A stretch of DNA of 64,000 bases from Candidatus Eisenbacteria bacterium (GCA_016930695.1 JAFGGD010000037.1:1-64000), one strand, 5' to 3'; shown: positions 34,036 to 43,306, counted from the stretch's first letter. A program made the numbers and translations. Notes: generated by a model not told the origin, from the sequence alone.

Positions 34036-35259
34036 CTAGTTACAACGAACCGTCTCGAAAAGAAACGCCTCCAGTCGCTCCACGATTCGGTCCCAACCGA
34101 ATTTCTTCTCCACCAATTCCCTGCCCGCACGGGCGATCCGCGCCGCCCTCTCCCGATCGCGGATCAACAAGATGATCCCGGCCGCGATCGCCTCTTCGCC
34201 GTCCGCTTCGAGGAGATGCTCGCCGGAGACGTACGGGATTCCCTCGGCGCCGAGGGTCGTGCTCACGACGGGCCTCTCGTTCGCCATCGCTTCCAAGATT
34301 TTCAGGCGCACTCCTCCGCCGACCCGAAGGGGAACCGCGAAGATCGCCGCGCCTTGTATCGTCGTCGCCGCGTCCTCGATATGCCCGAGGACGCGGATTC
34401 CACGTCCCGGATCGTGCAAGGGCGCGATCGCACTGTCCGGGTCCTCGCCTGCGAGCCGGAGTTCGGCGTCCGGGGCGGCGCGGCGGATCCTCGGAAAGAT
34501 CTCTTGCGCGAGCCATCGAGCAGCTTGCCGATTCGGCTCCCACCGGTAATTCCCGAGGAAGATCACGGTGTCCGGACGCTCGGGGGGAGGGATCCTCTCG
34601 CCCGGCCGGACGGGCGCGCCGGGCGGTAGCACGCTGATCCGCGCCTCGGGTGACAGTTCCAGCAGCCCCTCCCGGTCGCGCCCGGAAAGGACGAGGACGC
34701 GGTCCGCTGCGGCGGCCGCCTCCTTCTCGGCTCGCCGAACGCGCGCCAGTTCGATGAGTCCCGCAGCGCGTACGAATGGGGAACGTCCCGACAGATAACG
34801 CCGGAAGAGCAGGCTCTCGAAGTTGTGGTTCACCAAAACCACCGGCGTCTTCCGCGCGGATTCTCGGATCAACGGAATCAGATAGGCGGTAAAGAGCGTG
34901 TCGAGAAGGACCACGTCGAAATGATCCCCTTCGAGCAAGCGGGCCGTCTCCCGAGCGACGGCGGGGAGCGTGTGACGCGTGACGCGATACGAGAGACTAC
35001 TCTTCAGGATGCGTCCGACGATCCGGCCCCTCGATGGAGCCGCGCAAGAAACGGAACGAACCTCCACGGATCCCGAAAGGCTCCGGAGCGCCTCTTCGTC
35101 GCTTTCCCGGCGAATGGGCGCGATCAGCGTCAAGGCGTGGCCGCGGCGGGCGAGCCCGGTGGCGTGGTGATAAGGGACGAGCTTTCCCCCCGAATCGGGG
35201 GGAACGGGCGCGTAGGGAACCGTATGAAGGATCCGGAGCTTCTCCTGCGAATCCCCCAT
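34036..35259 (-). CDS. Family 4-type glycosyltransferase
   Basis: A 407-residue GT-B enzyme. The N-terminal half begins LRILHTVPYAPVPPDSGGKL, similar to the group of the gene at 29139. The donor half has VIFLGNYRWEPNRQAARWL, VLGHIEDAATTIQGAAIFAVPL and the acidic motif LKILEAMANERPVVSTTLGA. It ends eight bases from the Wza-like gene on the opposite strand and closes the polysaccharide locus. It lies 15 bases after ftcD on the same strand, so it may be read through from that promoter even though their functions appear unrelated. Composition is GC-rich, unlike the 22-32.8 kb block. Confidence 0.85.
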   Translation of the reverse strand: MGDSQEKLRILHTVPYAPVPPDSGGKLVPYHHATGLARRGHALTLIAPIRRESDEEALRSLSGSVEVRSVSCAAPSRGRIVGRILKSSLSYRVTRHTLPAVARETARLLEGDHFDVVLLDTLFTAYLIPLIRESARKTPVVLVNHNFESLLFRRYLSGRSPFVRAAGLIELARVRRAEKEAAAAADRVLVLSGRDREGLLELSPEARISVLPPGAPVRPGERIPPPERPDTVIFLGNYRWEPNRQAARWLAQEIFPRIRRAAPDAELRLAGEDPDSAIAPLHDPGRGIRVLGHIEDAATTIQGAAIFAVPLRVGGGVRLKILEAMANERPVVSTTLGAEGIPYVSGEHLLEADGEEAIAAGIILLIRDRERAARIARAGRELVEKKFGWDRIVERLEAFLFETVRCN

Positions 35260-35274
35260 GGGATCTCCCCGCCC

Positions 35275-36945
35275 CTACGCCCCGAGCTTCTTCGCCACGG
35301 CGTCGCGCACGGCTTTCGAGGCGGCCCGGGCGCGTTCGAGAATCTCGTCGGCGCGGCGGCGGATGTCGTCGACGAAGGCCGGGTCGTCCAGGTCCGCCAG
35401 GTTGATGATCACGTTGAACCAGGCGCCCTCGGCGGCCCCTTCGGCGCAGATCGCAGCCACCGCCGCGTCGGAGGCGCTCGCCGGATTCCCTTTTTCCGCG
35501 GCGCGGCCGGCGAGATCGATCACCTTCTCCGTCGCGGCGAGGGTATCGAAGGGGACCGTGACGGCCTTCTTCATCGCCTCCAGAACCGCCGCGTCGCGCG
35601 CGGCGATCTCCTCGTCGGTCTTCTTGGGTAGGCGGCGCGCGTCGAGCACCGCGCCGAAAGCGTCGGTGTCCCGGTCGATGGCGTGCAGGAAGAAGTCCTT
35701 CAGAGGCTGCGCCTCGGCGGCGAGATCGGCCATCTCGTCCCAGACGTCCTCCATCCCCTTCTTCCGCACCGTCAGGTTCGCCACCATGCCGGCCAGGGCG
35801 GCGCCCATCGATCCGCACACCGCCGCCACGCTCCCGCCGCCCGGCGCGGGGGACTCGGTGGAGACCTCGTCGGAGAAATCGCACACCCGCATCGACGCGA
35901 GCGGCCCCATCCTTTCACCGACGCGGTACTCGATCACTTTCTCTTCGGGCTTAAAGGGATAAAGATCGCCCAGGCCGAGGGACTGCGCCGCCGTCTCGAT
36001 GAGAAGCGATTCGGGGACGCCGTGGGAGCGCCCCTGCTTTTTGAGGTAATGGACGCCCGCGCGCAGGAGCGCCTCCTTGGGGATCAGCCCGACCAACTCG
36101 CTGCCGGTGACGCGCATCCCCCGCTCCGTCGCCTGCTTGCACACTTCGTCGAAGACCTCGTGCACCGGCGACACGTCGAAGTCCGTGAAATTGATCGAGA
36201 TCTGGGCGCGCTTGTACTCCTCGATCACCCAGCCCACCGCCTTGATGCTCTTGAAAAGACCGGGCGTCTTGACCGCCTTGCCGCTCTTGTCGCGAACGAT
36301 CTTCCCCTCGTCGTCCCGTTTCGACCGCCCCGCCTCGCGGATGTTGAGGGCGATGTCGTGGGCGAGTTTGCGGTCCAGCGTGTTCAGGTTGATGTTGTAG
36401 GCGATGAGGAATTTGCGCGCGCTGATCGCCGTCGCGCCGGCGCCGGGATTGAAGGTCGCGGGGCCGTAGTCCGGCTTCCTCTCCGGCTTCTTGATGTTCT
36501 CGGCGAGCCCTTCGTATTCGCCCTGCCGGACGTAGGCGAGGTTCTTCCTCTCCGGCGTGGTGGCGGCGAATTCGTACAGGTAGACCGGAATGCCCAGCTC
36601 GTCACCGACCCGCTTGCCGAGACGGTTGGCGAGTTCCACGCAGTCGTCCATGCTGACGCCGGAGACGGGGACGAAGGGGCAGACGTCGGTGGCGCCCATC
36701 CGGGCGTGCGCCCCGTGATGGTGTCGCATGTCGATCAGTTCCGCCGCCTTCCGGATCAGCAGGAAGGCCCCCTCCACCACCTGGTCGGGGCTCCCCACGA
36801 AAGTGATCACCGTCCGGTTGGTCGCCTGTCCCGGGTCGACGTCGAGCACGGTGACGCCCGACTTCTCCGCCTCGGCCACGACGGCGTCGATCACGGCCCG
36901 GTCCCGGCCTTCGCTGATGTTCGGTACGCATTCGACGAGAGCCAT
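35275..36945 (-). CDS. ftcD: Bifunctional glutamate formimidoyltransferase / formimidoyl-THF cyclodeaminase
   Basis: A 556-residue fused enzyme of histidine degradation and one-carbon metabolism. Residues ~1-300 are the formiminotransferase: VECVPNISEGRD, and DMRHHHGAHARMGATDVCP with H80 at the catalytic position. Residues ~350-550 are the cyclodeaminase (FTCD_C): VSTESPAPGGGSVAAVCGSM and a four-helix domain. Together they move a formimino group from formiminoglutamate to tetrahydrofolate and release ammonia, giving methenyl-THF. No hutH, hutU or hutI is nearby. The ATG at 36945 has AGAGGA upstream; upstream in-frame sequence to 37044 lies in the divergent promoter region. Confidence 0.93.
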   Translation of the reverse strand: MALVECVPNISEGRDRAVIDAVVAEAEKSGVTVLDVDPGQATNRTVITFVGSPDQVVEGAFLLIRKAAELIDMRHHHGAHARMGATDVCPFVPVSGVSMDDCVELANRLGKRVGDELGIPVYLYEFAATTPERKNLAYVRQGEYEGLAENIKKPERKPDYGPATFNPGAGATAISARKFLIAYNINLNTLDRKLAHDIALNIREAGRSKRDDEGKIVRDKSGKAVKTPGLFKSIKAVGWVIEEYKRAQISINFTDFDVSPVHEVFDEVCKQATERGMRVTGSELVGLIPKEALLRAGVHYLKKQGRSHGVPESLLIETAAQSLGLGDLYPFKPEEKVIEYRVGERMGPLASMRVCDFSDEVSTESPAPGGGSVAAVCGSMGAALAGMVANLTVRKKGMEDVWDEMADLAAEAQPLKDFFLHAIDRDTDAFGAVLDARRLPKKTDEEIAARDAAVLEAMKKAVTVPFDTLAATEKVIDLAGRAAEKGNPASASDAAVAAICAEGAAEGAWFNVIINLADLDDPAFVDDIRRRADEILERARAASKAVRDAVAKKLGA

Positions 36946-37158
36946 ATTCCTCTTTCCTCGCTGAAAATCGACGGTTTCGCCCCCGGCGGGGCGTTCGGTT
37001 CTTCCGTGAACCCCTATTACAACACAGCGGCGGGCGGCGCTCAACGGCTTCCGGACTCCTGGCGGCGGAGAGAAGGAAATGTGATCCGGACGTTGTCGCC
37101 GGGGGCCGTGTTCTGCTAATGTGGTCGTCTACGCCCGAAACAGAAGGAGAGGGGCACC

Positions 37159-39801
37159 GTGGAGGATCTCCGTAGCGTTCTCAAGCTGGATGAGCACCCG
37201 AAGGGGGGAGCGGTCGATCTCTCCGGGGAGCTGGTGGATCGGATCGACGCGGCGGTGGAAGCCGCCCTGGCCGAGGAGGGGGGCGCGGACCGCCTTCTTT
37301 CTCTGCTGAACCCCCTCGTGCAGGGGAGGGACGTGGGCGTGTCGGTGCTCTACGCGACCGCCTTCACGCAGGCCCGCTCCGGCGAAACCGAACTCGCCCA
37401 ACAGATCTTCTCCATCCTCTGCGAGCAGCTCGAACAGAAGGCGAAATGGGAGCCCCTGGGAGCGGTCATGGAGAGGGTGCTCGCCCACGCCGGATCCCCC
37501 GAGTTCGCCCGCGTCGCTGCGCGGCTCTGGCGGAAGGGGGGCGGCAGGCACGCCAAGGTGGATCTCCTCCGGAGGGCCTACGGGCTCGATCCGGAGAATC
37601 ACCTGATTCTCTGGGCCCTCGGCGCTTCCCTGATGGAGGGGGGAGACGCCGAGGGCTCTTTTCTTTTGGCGAAATCCCTTCCCGGGTTCGCCGCCAAAAA
37701 GGACGTGGAGAGGGTGGAGGAGGGGGTTCTGGCGATCCTGGAGCGCCCGGAACGCCGCCATTTGGTTCTCGTCACGGAGGCGCTCGACCGCCTGATCCGT
37801 GAGGGGGAGGGAGAAACGGCGGTCACCCTTCTGGAGCTGGCCCAGGATGCCCTTATCGGGCAGGGGCTCGCCGGAGATGTCTGGACGATTCTCCGCCGGG
37901 CGCTGGAGAAATCCACGGAGAAGGAGGCTTTCCGCGGCGTCGCCCGGACGATGGGGATCGCCGCCCACGGCGCGATCCGCAAACCGGAGCGTCTTTTCGA
38001 TCGCGCCGGGATCGCCGAGAAGAGCGTTCCCGTCGAAGATGCGCTCGTCGCGCTCGACAGGCTCCTCGAGCTGCCGCCGGGGCGCCACGTGCTTCACGGG
38101 AGCTGGGGAGTCGGCGAGATCATCGACAACGACGGCGAGCGGCTGCAGATCCGCTTCGAGAAAGAGGGGGAGAGAAGCATGAGCGTCTCTCTCGCCAAAA
38201 CGGCGCTTTACCTCCTCAACCCGCAGGACCTGCGCGCCAAGGTGTACGTGGACCGGCCGGGGATGCTGTCCGCGCTCCGGGGGGACCAGGCGGAGTTTCT
38301 CTTCCACGTGATGCAGCACCTCGGTGGCGAAGCGGGGGTGGACGACGTCCGTAAGTTGTTGGTGCGACTCGAGCTGCTCGAGCCGACCGGTTGGTCCGAG
38401 TGGTGGAAACAGGCGCGGCGCGGCGCGGAAAAGGACGAACGATTCGATCTCTCCCAGCTCTTCCGCAAGGTGATCCGCCTTCACAAGGAGGGGGAGCGGA
38501 CGTCGCCGCTTCCCGAGGTGGACCTGAAGTCCAAGCTCCGCCGCGGCATTGATTTGCTCGTCAAGTTTTTGGAGCAGCACCCGGAGGACGCCGGCGAGGT
38601 GGTCCGCCGTTACGGCGAGGAACTGCGCGTCCGGTCGGCGGAGAAGGATCGCCCCCCCACGGAGCGGGTGCAGGCGCTTCTCCTGCTGCGCCGCGCCGGC
38701 GACACGGGCGAGAACGGGTTCCAGGAGGCGATCCTCGAGTTCGCCAAGGCGCCCGACCTGACCCGCTTCGGCACGGAACAGCAGAAGGACCTTCTCGAGA
38801 TGGCGCCGCCGGAGGTGCGGGAGACCGCCGCCTTCATCCTTCTCGATTCGCGCGTCCAGTCGATTAGGCGCGAGGCGTGGCGCATTCTCTCCGAAGGGGA
38901 GGGGAGCGGCCGGGAGAAGAACATCTGGGCCGTGATCGGCGGCAGCCCGCAGCGCGGCTACGCCGTCTTCCACATCGTGCGGGAACTGACCGGCGAGCCG
39001 ACGGTTTCGCAGTGGGCGCTCATGGACGCGCTGGTCCACCTGATCGAGAATCCGGAGAAGGACGTCCTCCGGCGGAACGCCCTCGATTTCCTGGAGACGG
39101 AGAAGTTCCGCGCCGCGCTCGCCGCCGCTCCGGCGACCGACGAGGAGGCGAGTTCCCTCCGGAATCAGCTCCTGCATTGGCGCCACTCCGAGCGCTTTCT
39201 CTTCCCCATCGTGGAGGCGTTGAAGGGGACTCCTCTCGGCGGGGTCGCCGAGGAGGTGGAAGCGCAGCGCCAGTCGATGCACGCCACGCGCGAGGATGGG
39301 ATCTACGACCGGTTCGGCGGCCGGGTGCTCATGACCCGCGCCACTCTCATCCGTCTTCGCAAGGAGGTGGAAGAGCTGGACTGGGATTTGAAGACCACCA
39401 TCCCACAGGAAATCCGGAAGGCTCGGGAGCTGGGCGATCTTCGGGAGAACGCCGAGTACGACGCGGCGAAGAAGAAGCAGGCGGACGCCACGCAGCGGCT
39501 CGAAGAACTGTACCATCGGGTCCGTCTCGCCCAGCCGATCGAGGAGATCGAGATTCTCGAGGACCAGATCGGACCCGGCACGGAGGTGGATCTGCGCGGT
39601 TCCGGCGGTGATCTCCGAACCTACTGGGTGTTGGGAGAGGGGGACCGCACGTTCGGCGATAACGTGATCAGCTATCGCGCCCCCCTGGGCGAGAAGCTGC
39701 TCGGTAAACGCGTCGGCGAGGATGTGGAGCTGATCGACGAGGAGCGCTTCCGGGTCGACGCGATCCGGGTCCGTCTTCCGGAGGCGGGCGAAGGGGACTA
39801 G
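37159..39801 (+). CDS. greA: Giant GreA-type transcription elongation factor with ~720-residue N-terminal extension
   Basis: An 880-residue protein. Residues ~725-880 are a GreA domain: a coiled coil whose tip GDLRENAEYDAAKKKQ carries the acidic pair D760 and E763 that activate RNA cleavage in backtracked RNA polymerase, then the FKBP-like C-terminal domain. The first ~300 residues are helical, TPR/HEAT-like; ~305-355 (HGSWGVGEIIDNDGERLQ) resembles a CarD/Tudor-type polymerase-binding beta domain; and ~370-720 is again helical. Long GreA proteins of this kind are known in Chlamydia and Borrelia, against 158 residues in E. coli. The GTG at 37159 follows AAGGAGAGGGG. A hairpin follows the stop. 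Confidence 0.85.
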   Translation: MEDLRSVLKLDEHPKGGAVDLSGELVDRIDAAVEAALAEEGGADRLLSLLNPLVQGRDVGVSVLYATAFTQARSGETELAQQIFSILCEQLEQKAKWEPLGAVMERVLAHAGSPEFARVAARLWRKGGGRHAKVDLLRRAYGLDPENHLILWALGASLMEGGDAEGSFLLAKSLPGFAAKKDVERVEEGVLAILERPERRHLVLVTEALDRLIREGEGETAVTLLELAQDALIGQGLAGDVWTILRRALEKSTEKEAFRGVARTMGIAAHGAIRKPERLFDRAGIAEKSVPVEDALVALDRLLELPPGRHVLHGSWGVGEIIDNDGERLQIRFEKEGERSMSVSLAKTALYLLNPQDLRAKVYVDRPGMLSALRGDQAEFLFHVMQHLGGEAGVDDVRKLLVRLELLEPTGWSEWWKQARRGAEKDERFDLSQLFRKVIRLHKEGERTSPLPEVDLKSKLRRGIDLLVKFLEQHPEDAGEVVRRYGEELRVRSAEKDRPPTERVQALLLLRRAGDTGENGFQEAILEFAKAPDLTRFGTEQQKDLLEMAPPEVRETAAFILLDSRVQSIRREAWRILSEGEGSGREKNIWAVIGGSPQRGYAVFHIVRELTGEPTVSQWALMDALVHLIENPEKDVLRRNALDFLETEKFRAALAAAPATDEEASSLRNQLLHWRHSERFLFPIVEALKGTPLGGVAEEVEAQRQSMHATREDGIYDRFGGRVLMTRATLIRLRKEVEELDWDLKTTIPQEIRKARELGDLRENAEYDAAKKKQADATQRLEELYHRVRLAQPIEEIEILEDQIGPGTEVDLRGSGGDLRTYWVLGEGDRTFGDNVISYRAPLGEKLLGKRVGEDVELIDEERFRVDAIRVRLPEAGEGD

Positions 39802-39803
39802 AG

Positions 39804-39846
39804 GACCGCGCCGGCCCCGCCGCGCCTCCGGCGGCGCGGTCGTTTC
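39804..39846 (+). terminator. Terminator-like hairpin after greA
   Basis: GACCGCGCC (39804-39812) pairs with GGCGCGGTC (39833-39841), with further GC pairing in the loop and a short GTTT after it. The T tract is short, so termination may be partial. Confidence 0.5.
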
Positions 39847-39957
39847 CACGGATTCTTTCCCCATTGTCCGCGCGTCTCGCTCCTCGCGCCGCGGTCTTCC
39901 CCTTCTCCGCGCCGCTTCCCGTGGGCTTTCCCCGCGACACCGTGAGAGGATGAGGTC

Positions 39958-40731
39958 ATGTTCGCGGACGGACCTTTTTGGATCGATCGAAAGGACGCGC
40001 CGTCGCGCGAGGAGATTCGCTTCGTCCTCATCGGCACCACCGAGCCGGGGAACATCGGCGCTTCGGCGCGGGCGATCAAGGCGATGGGTTTCGGGCGGCT
40101 CGTGCTCGTCTCGCCGCCGGAGGGATGGCGCACGCCCCACGCCGAGGCGATGGCCCACGGCGCCGAGGAGATCCTCGACGGGGCGGAGACCCACGGCACG
40201 GTGGAGGAGGCGACCGCCGGCTGCGCATGGGTTGTGGGAACCACGCGCCGCACCCGGCGCCACCATGCCGAAATCGTCACTCCGCGGGAGTGGAGCGGGC
40301 GGCTCGCCTCCATTCCCGGCGACGAAAGGGTGGCGATCCTCTTCGGTCCCGAGAAGACGGGGCTCAGCAACGAGGACGTGCTCCGCTGCCGCCTGATCAT
40401 CACCGTGCCGACGCCGATGGAGCACCCCTCGCTCAACCTCGCCCAGGCGGTCATGCTCCTCGCCTACGAAACGGCCCTCGCCCTCAGGGAGCCGGCGGAG
40501 AGCGTCGCCCGTCCGAAGCCCGCCACCGCTGAGGAGTTGGAGAGGCTGTACGAGACCATGGACCACGCGCTCCGGGTCAACGAATTCGAAGAGAAGCGTC
40601 GCGTCGCGCTGGTTCGCCATCTCCGTCTGATCCTCCACCGCGCCCAGCTCAGCGCCGAGGAGACGCAGACCTTCTTCACCCTCGCTTCGCGAATCCGCGG
40701 GCCCCGTCCGAGGGGAGAGCGGCGGGAGTAA
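39958..40731 (+). CDS. TrmJ-like SpoU (SPOUT) RNA methyltransferase
   Basis: A 257-residue S-adenosylmethionine-dependent 2'-O-ribose methyltransferase. The three SPOUT motifs are clear: TTEPGNIGASARAIKAMG (~27-44), AILFGPEKTGLSNED (~127-141), and VPTPMEHPSLNLAQAV (~151-166), which form the knotted cofactor site. The C-terminal helical extension (~185-250) matches TrmJ (tRNA Cm32/Um32 methyltransferase) better than the shorter TrmL or the rRNA enzymes. GAGGT lies just before the ATG at 39958. A bidirectional terminator separates it from bioY. Confidence 0.88.
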   Translation: MFADGPFWIDRKDAPSREEIRFVLIGTTEPGNIGASARAIKAMGFGRLVLVSPPEGWRTPHAEAMAHGAEEILDGAETHGTVEEATAGCAWVVGTTRRTRRHHAEIVTPREWSGRLASIPGDERVAILFGPEKTGLSNEDVLRCRLIITVPTPMEHPSLNLAQAVMLLAYETALALREPAESVARPKPATAEELERLYETMDHALRVNEFEEKRRVALVRHLRLILHRAQLSAEETQTFFTLASRIRGPRPRGERRE

Positions 40732-40776
40732 ACCGCTTTCGATCGACCGCCGGCAAAAGATTCATGGATAAAAAAA

Positions 40777-40810
40777 GGGGGGGACCGGTGTCCTCCCCCG
40801 ATTTCTTTTT
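40777..40810. terminator. Bidirectional rho-independent terminator
   Basis: A GGGGGAC-CGGT-GTCC-CCCC hairpin is flanked by a run of A on the left (40770-40776) and TTTCTTTTT on the right (40802-40810). It can stop transcription of both the SpoU methyltransferase gene and the convergent bioY gene. Confidence 0.65.
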
Positions 40811-40838
40811 CGGCCGAAGCGGTTCCGCTCGGTCTCGC

Positions 40839-41411
40839 CTACCGGGTGCGGCCCAGAAGACGCCAGCCCGCCGGGAGGGCGAGCGCGGCGAGGACGATCT
40901 TCAGGATGTCGCCGGCGAGGAAGGGGACCAGGCCGGCGGCGGCGGCGCGCGCGACGCCGGTGAAGAGGGAGAGCCAGGCGACGCCGCCGAGAAGAATGAC
41001 CGCGTTTCCGGCGATCATGGCGAGAGCGGCCGTCGGGAAGCGGCGATCCCAGCCTCGCTCGCAGAGAGAGCCGACGATCCAGGCGGCGGGAACGAACGCG
41101 ATCAGATAGCCGCCGGTGGGGCCGAAGAGGCGGGCCGCGCCGCCGCTCCAGCCGGAGAAGACCGGAAGGCCGGCCGCCCCTTCGATCAGATACGCGATCA
41201 TGGTCGCCGCGCCGAGGCGCCCGCCGAGAAGGGCCGCGACCAGAAGGACGGCGAAAGTCTGGCCGGTCAGGGGAACCGGGACGAAGGGGATCGCGATCTG
41301 CGCCGAAAGGGCGATCAGCAGCGTCCCCCCGAGGACCGCCGCCCCGCGCGCGAGAAGCCCCCGCCGGGGAAGAACGAGATCCGCAAGTGTAAGAACCGCT
41401 TGCCGTTGCAT
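40839..41411 (-). CDS. bioY: Biotin transporter BioY
   Basis: A 190-residue membrane protein, the substrate-binding S component of biotin uptake systems. Six hydrophobic helices are visible. Diagnostic blocks are ALSAQIAIPFVPVPLTGQTFAVLL (helices 1-2 loop), RLGAATMIAYLIEGAAGLPVFSG and LFGPTGGYLIAFVPAAWIVG. It may work alone or with an ECF ATPase/EcfT pair; no bioM or bioN gene is in the window, and no biotin biosynthesis gene either. The ATG at 41411 has GAGGAG eight bases upstream. Confidence 0.93.
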   Translation of the reverse strand: MQRQAVLTLADLVLPRRGLLARGAAVLGGTLLIALSAQIAIPFVPVPLTGQTFAVLLVAALLGGRLGAATMIAYLIEGAAGLPVFSGWSGGAARLFGPTGGYLIAFVPAAWIVGSLCERGWDRRFPTAALAMIAGNAVILLGGVAWLSLFTGVARAAAAGLVPFLAGDILKIVLAALALPAGWRLLGRTR

Positions 41412-41564
41412 TTTCTTCTCCTCGAAACCGGGCCGTAGCCCGGCGGTTCGGTTTTCCGCGAAAACCGCCCCCTTCCGGAGGCGCGGACCTCCTGTATACC
41501 ACAGAACGGCCCATCACTCATCCGTAAACTGAAGAGGCGTACGGGACCGTTGCCTGGAAAAGGA

Positions 41565-41589
41565 GGGCGGGGGATTCTTTCCCCCGCCC
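41565..41589 (-). terminator. Terminator of the phosphatase-like gene
   Basis: A perfect 9-bp GC stem (GGGCGGGGG / CCCCCGCCC) with a 7-base loop lies just downstream of the minus-strand stop at 41620. Reading the minus strand, the stem is followed by TCCTTTTCC. Confidence 0.6.
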
Positions 41590-41619
41590 GCGAGGTTCGT
41601 CCACGACCGAACGGCCCGC

Positions 41620-42984
41620 CTATCGAAGAAGGGTGACCTTGCGGGAGAGGCAACCCCGGTCGGTACGGAGGTTCACGAAGTAAACCCCCGGCGCGAGACG
41701 GCGGCAGAGATCGTCGGAGCCGTCCCAGGTGAAATAGTGGGCGCCACTTCCCTGCGCCTCCCAGCCGTGCGAGAAGACGACTCGCCCCGCGGCGTTGTAC
41801 ACGCGGATCTCACAAGGCGAGGGGGTGGGGAGGTAATAACGGATCACCGTGGAGCTCCGGAAGGGGTTGGGCACGTTCGGATCGAGCCTCGGATTGGCGG
41901 CGGGTCGCGTCTTCGGTCCATCGACGGAGGTGAGCGTCTCCAGGATCTCGGAGATCGGCGTCCCCGTTTCGAAGGGGTTCTCGAAGCCCATCATTTGTCT
42001 CAGCGTGGGGGCCACGTCGCGAATCGAGTAAGTCCCCGAGGCGACAGTCCCCCGGAGCACGCCGGGGCCGATGAACATCGCCCAGATCTCGCGGCAACCG
42101 GCGCAGTTAGGGGCGCAGCCGCTGCTGTCCGGGAGCCAGCCGTGGCCGTGGTTGTGAAAACCGTAGCTTATGTCGTCCAGGTGCCTGCCGTGATCGGTCG
42201 CCACGATGAGGACCGTCCGGTTTCGGTAGCGCGGGTGCCCCTGCAGGAAGGGCCAGAGTTCCTCGATGACGAGCCGCTCCGCTTCCCGGTAGATCTCCTC
42301 GGCCCGCGTCCAATAGCAAAGGGTGTCAAAATCGCAGGCGTATAAGCCGGGCATGTGGCTCATCATGTCGTACTCGGAGAGATTGATCCCCATCCAGACC
42401 ACATCCGCCGTGTCGAGGTGTTCGATGGAACGGTGGAGGATGAGCGAGTCGGGACCCTGGTACCACATCAGCCCCTCCAGTTCGGGGGGCGGATCGGACC
42501 GGGCGATCAGCGTGCACGGTTCGAAGGGTTGCCCGTAGTCCGGGTGGGCGGAGTGCATGTTCTGATTGAAAAGATGAATCTTGCCGGAACTGAAGGCGGT
42601 GGCGCTCCGGGGGAGGCCCCGTTGCTTGCGAATCAACTCGAAGTGCATCGGATCTTGGGGATGCCCCTCCCCATTGCGGCACTGGTTCGGCTCGCCGCTC
42701 CCCCAGAGGATCGCGTGGTTGGGATCGGTGAAACCGATAGTGAGGTTCACCAGATCCGGAACGTACGCGCCGAGCGAATCGATCCAGTCGATCAACCGCC
42801 CGTTCCACTGGTGGAATTCCTGGTCCCGGATCCCGTCGATGGTCACCACCACCGCCCGGAGGCTCTCCGGTTCGACGGGGGGCGGCGAGTAGGCGGTCGC
42901 GGGGTTCGTCATGACGGCGAAGAGAAGGCAGAGGGGCGCGAGCGCGCCTGGGAGGCGGGCGGGAGACCGACGCGAAACAGACAT
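41620..42984 (-). CDS. Secreted alkaline-phosphatase-fold protein with C-terminal sorting-type domain
   Basis: A 454-residue exported protein. After a signal peptide (cut near residue 31, TAYSPP) it has an alkaline phosphatase/phosphodiesterase-superfamily core: VVVTIDGIRDQEF (first metal Asp), FTDPNHAILWGSGE (nucleophile Thr/Asn region), LIVATDHGRHLDD (metal Asp-His) and HNHGHGW. The last ~90 residues are a FlgD/T9SS-like beta module (NVPNPFRSSTVIRYYLP, IRVYNAAGRVV, LAPGVYFVNLR), used in FCB-group bacteria for secretion or surface anchoring. The substrate is unknown. The ATG at 42984 has a perfect GAGGAGGT ahead of it. Confidence 0.85.
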   Translation of the reverse strand: MSVSRRSPARLPGALAPLCLLFAVMTNPATAYSPPPVEPESLRAVVVTIDGIRDQEFHQWNGRLIDWIDSLGAYVPDLVNLTIGFTDPNHAILWGSGEPNQCRNGEGHPQDPMHFELIRKQRGLPRSATAFSSGKIHLFNQNMHSAHPDYGQPFEPCTLIARSDPPPELEGLMWYQGPDSLILHRSIEHLDTADVVWMGINLSEYDMMSHMPGLYACDFDTLCYWTRAEEIYREAERLVIEELWPFLQGHPRYRNRTVLIVATDHGRHLDDISYGFHNHGHGWLPDSSGCAPNCAGCREIWAMFIGPGVLRGTVASGTYSIRDVAPTLRQMMGFENPFETGTPISEILETLTSVDGPKTRPAANPRLDPNVPNPFRSSTVIRYYLPTPSPCEIRVYNAAGRVVFSHGWEAQGSGAHYFTWDGSDDLCRRLAPGVYFVNLRTDRGCLSRKVTLLR

Positions 42985-43306
42985 GGACGACCTCCTCAGG
43001 TGGGGTCGGAGAAAGCCCCGTCCAGATCACGTTCCAATGCATATTCTGTTTTATGCGTAAACACGCCCGGCGACCGCGCCGGACGCGGGGTCGCACCCGC
43101 ATACGAAAAGGTTGTCGAAACAAGTATATAGGATCGATCTGTGGATGGGCAATTGAAATCGGCGGCCGGGGCGCGCCGGGGGGAGGAGGCCGGAAGGGAG
43201 GGGGAAAACGGGGGCGCGTTGGACCGTTGCCAAGCGATTGGACCGTTGCCAAGCGACCGGTCGTTCTGTTAGTTTCTACCCGCTCACACGTGGGGAGGAG
43301 AACGCC
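42985..43306. other. Divergent intergenic region (322 bp)
   Basis: This region separates the phosphatase-like gene (minus strand) from the aldo/keto reductase gene (plus strand). Its left half is moderately AT-rich, containing TATATA near 43123, and must hold both promoters, but no -35/-10 pair with good spacing stands out. The right part contains the 19-bp tandem repeat. No other gene is supported. Confidence 0.5.
43219..43256 (+). repeat. Two perfect 19-bp tandem repeats upstream of the aldo/keto reductase gene
   Basis: TTGGACCGTTGCCAAGCGA occurs at 43219-43237 and again at 43238-43256 with no spacer. Each unit starts TTGG and contains CCAA, so it is partly self-complementary. It lies about 50 bases before the start codon, where an operator pair would be expected. 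TTGGAC could also act as a -35 box. Confidence 0.85.

Noticed and set aside
37129-40638. A 1169-residue open frame on the minus strand opposite greA
   Set aside because: It is antisense to well-supported genes, has low-complexity Arg/Leu/Gly composition and no family motif; long shadow frames are expected at this GC content.
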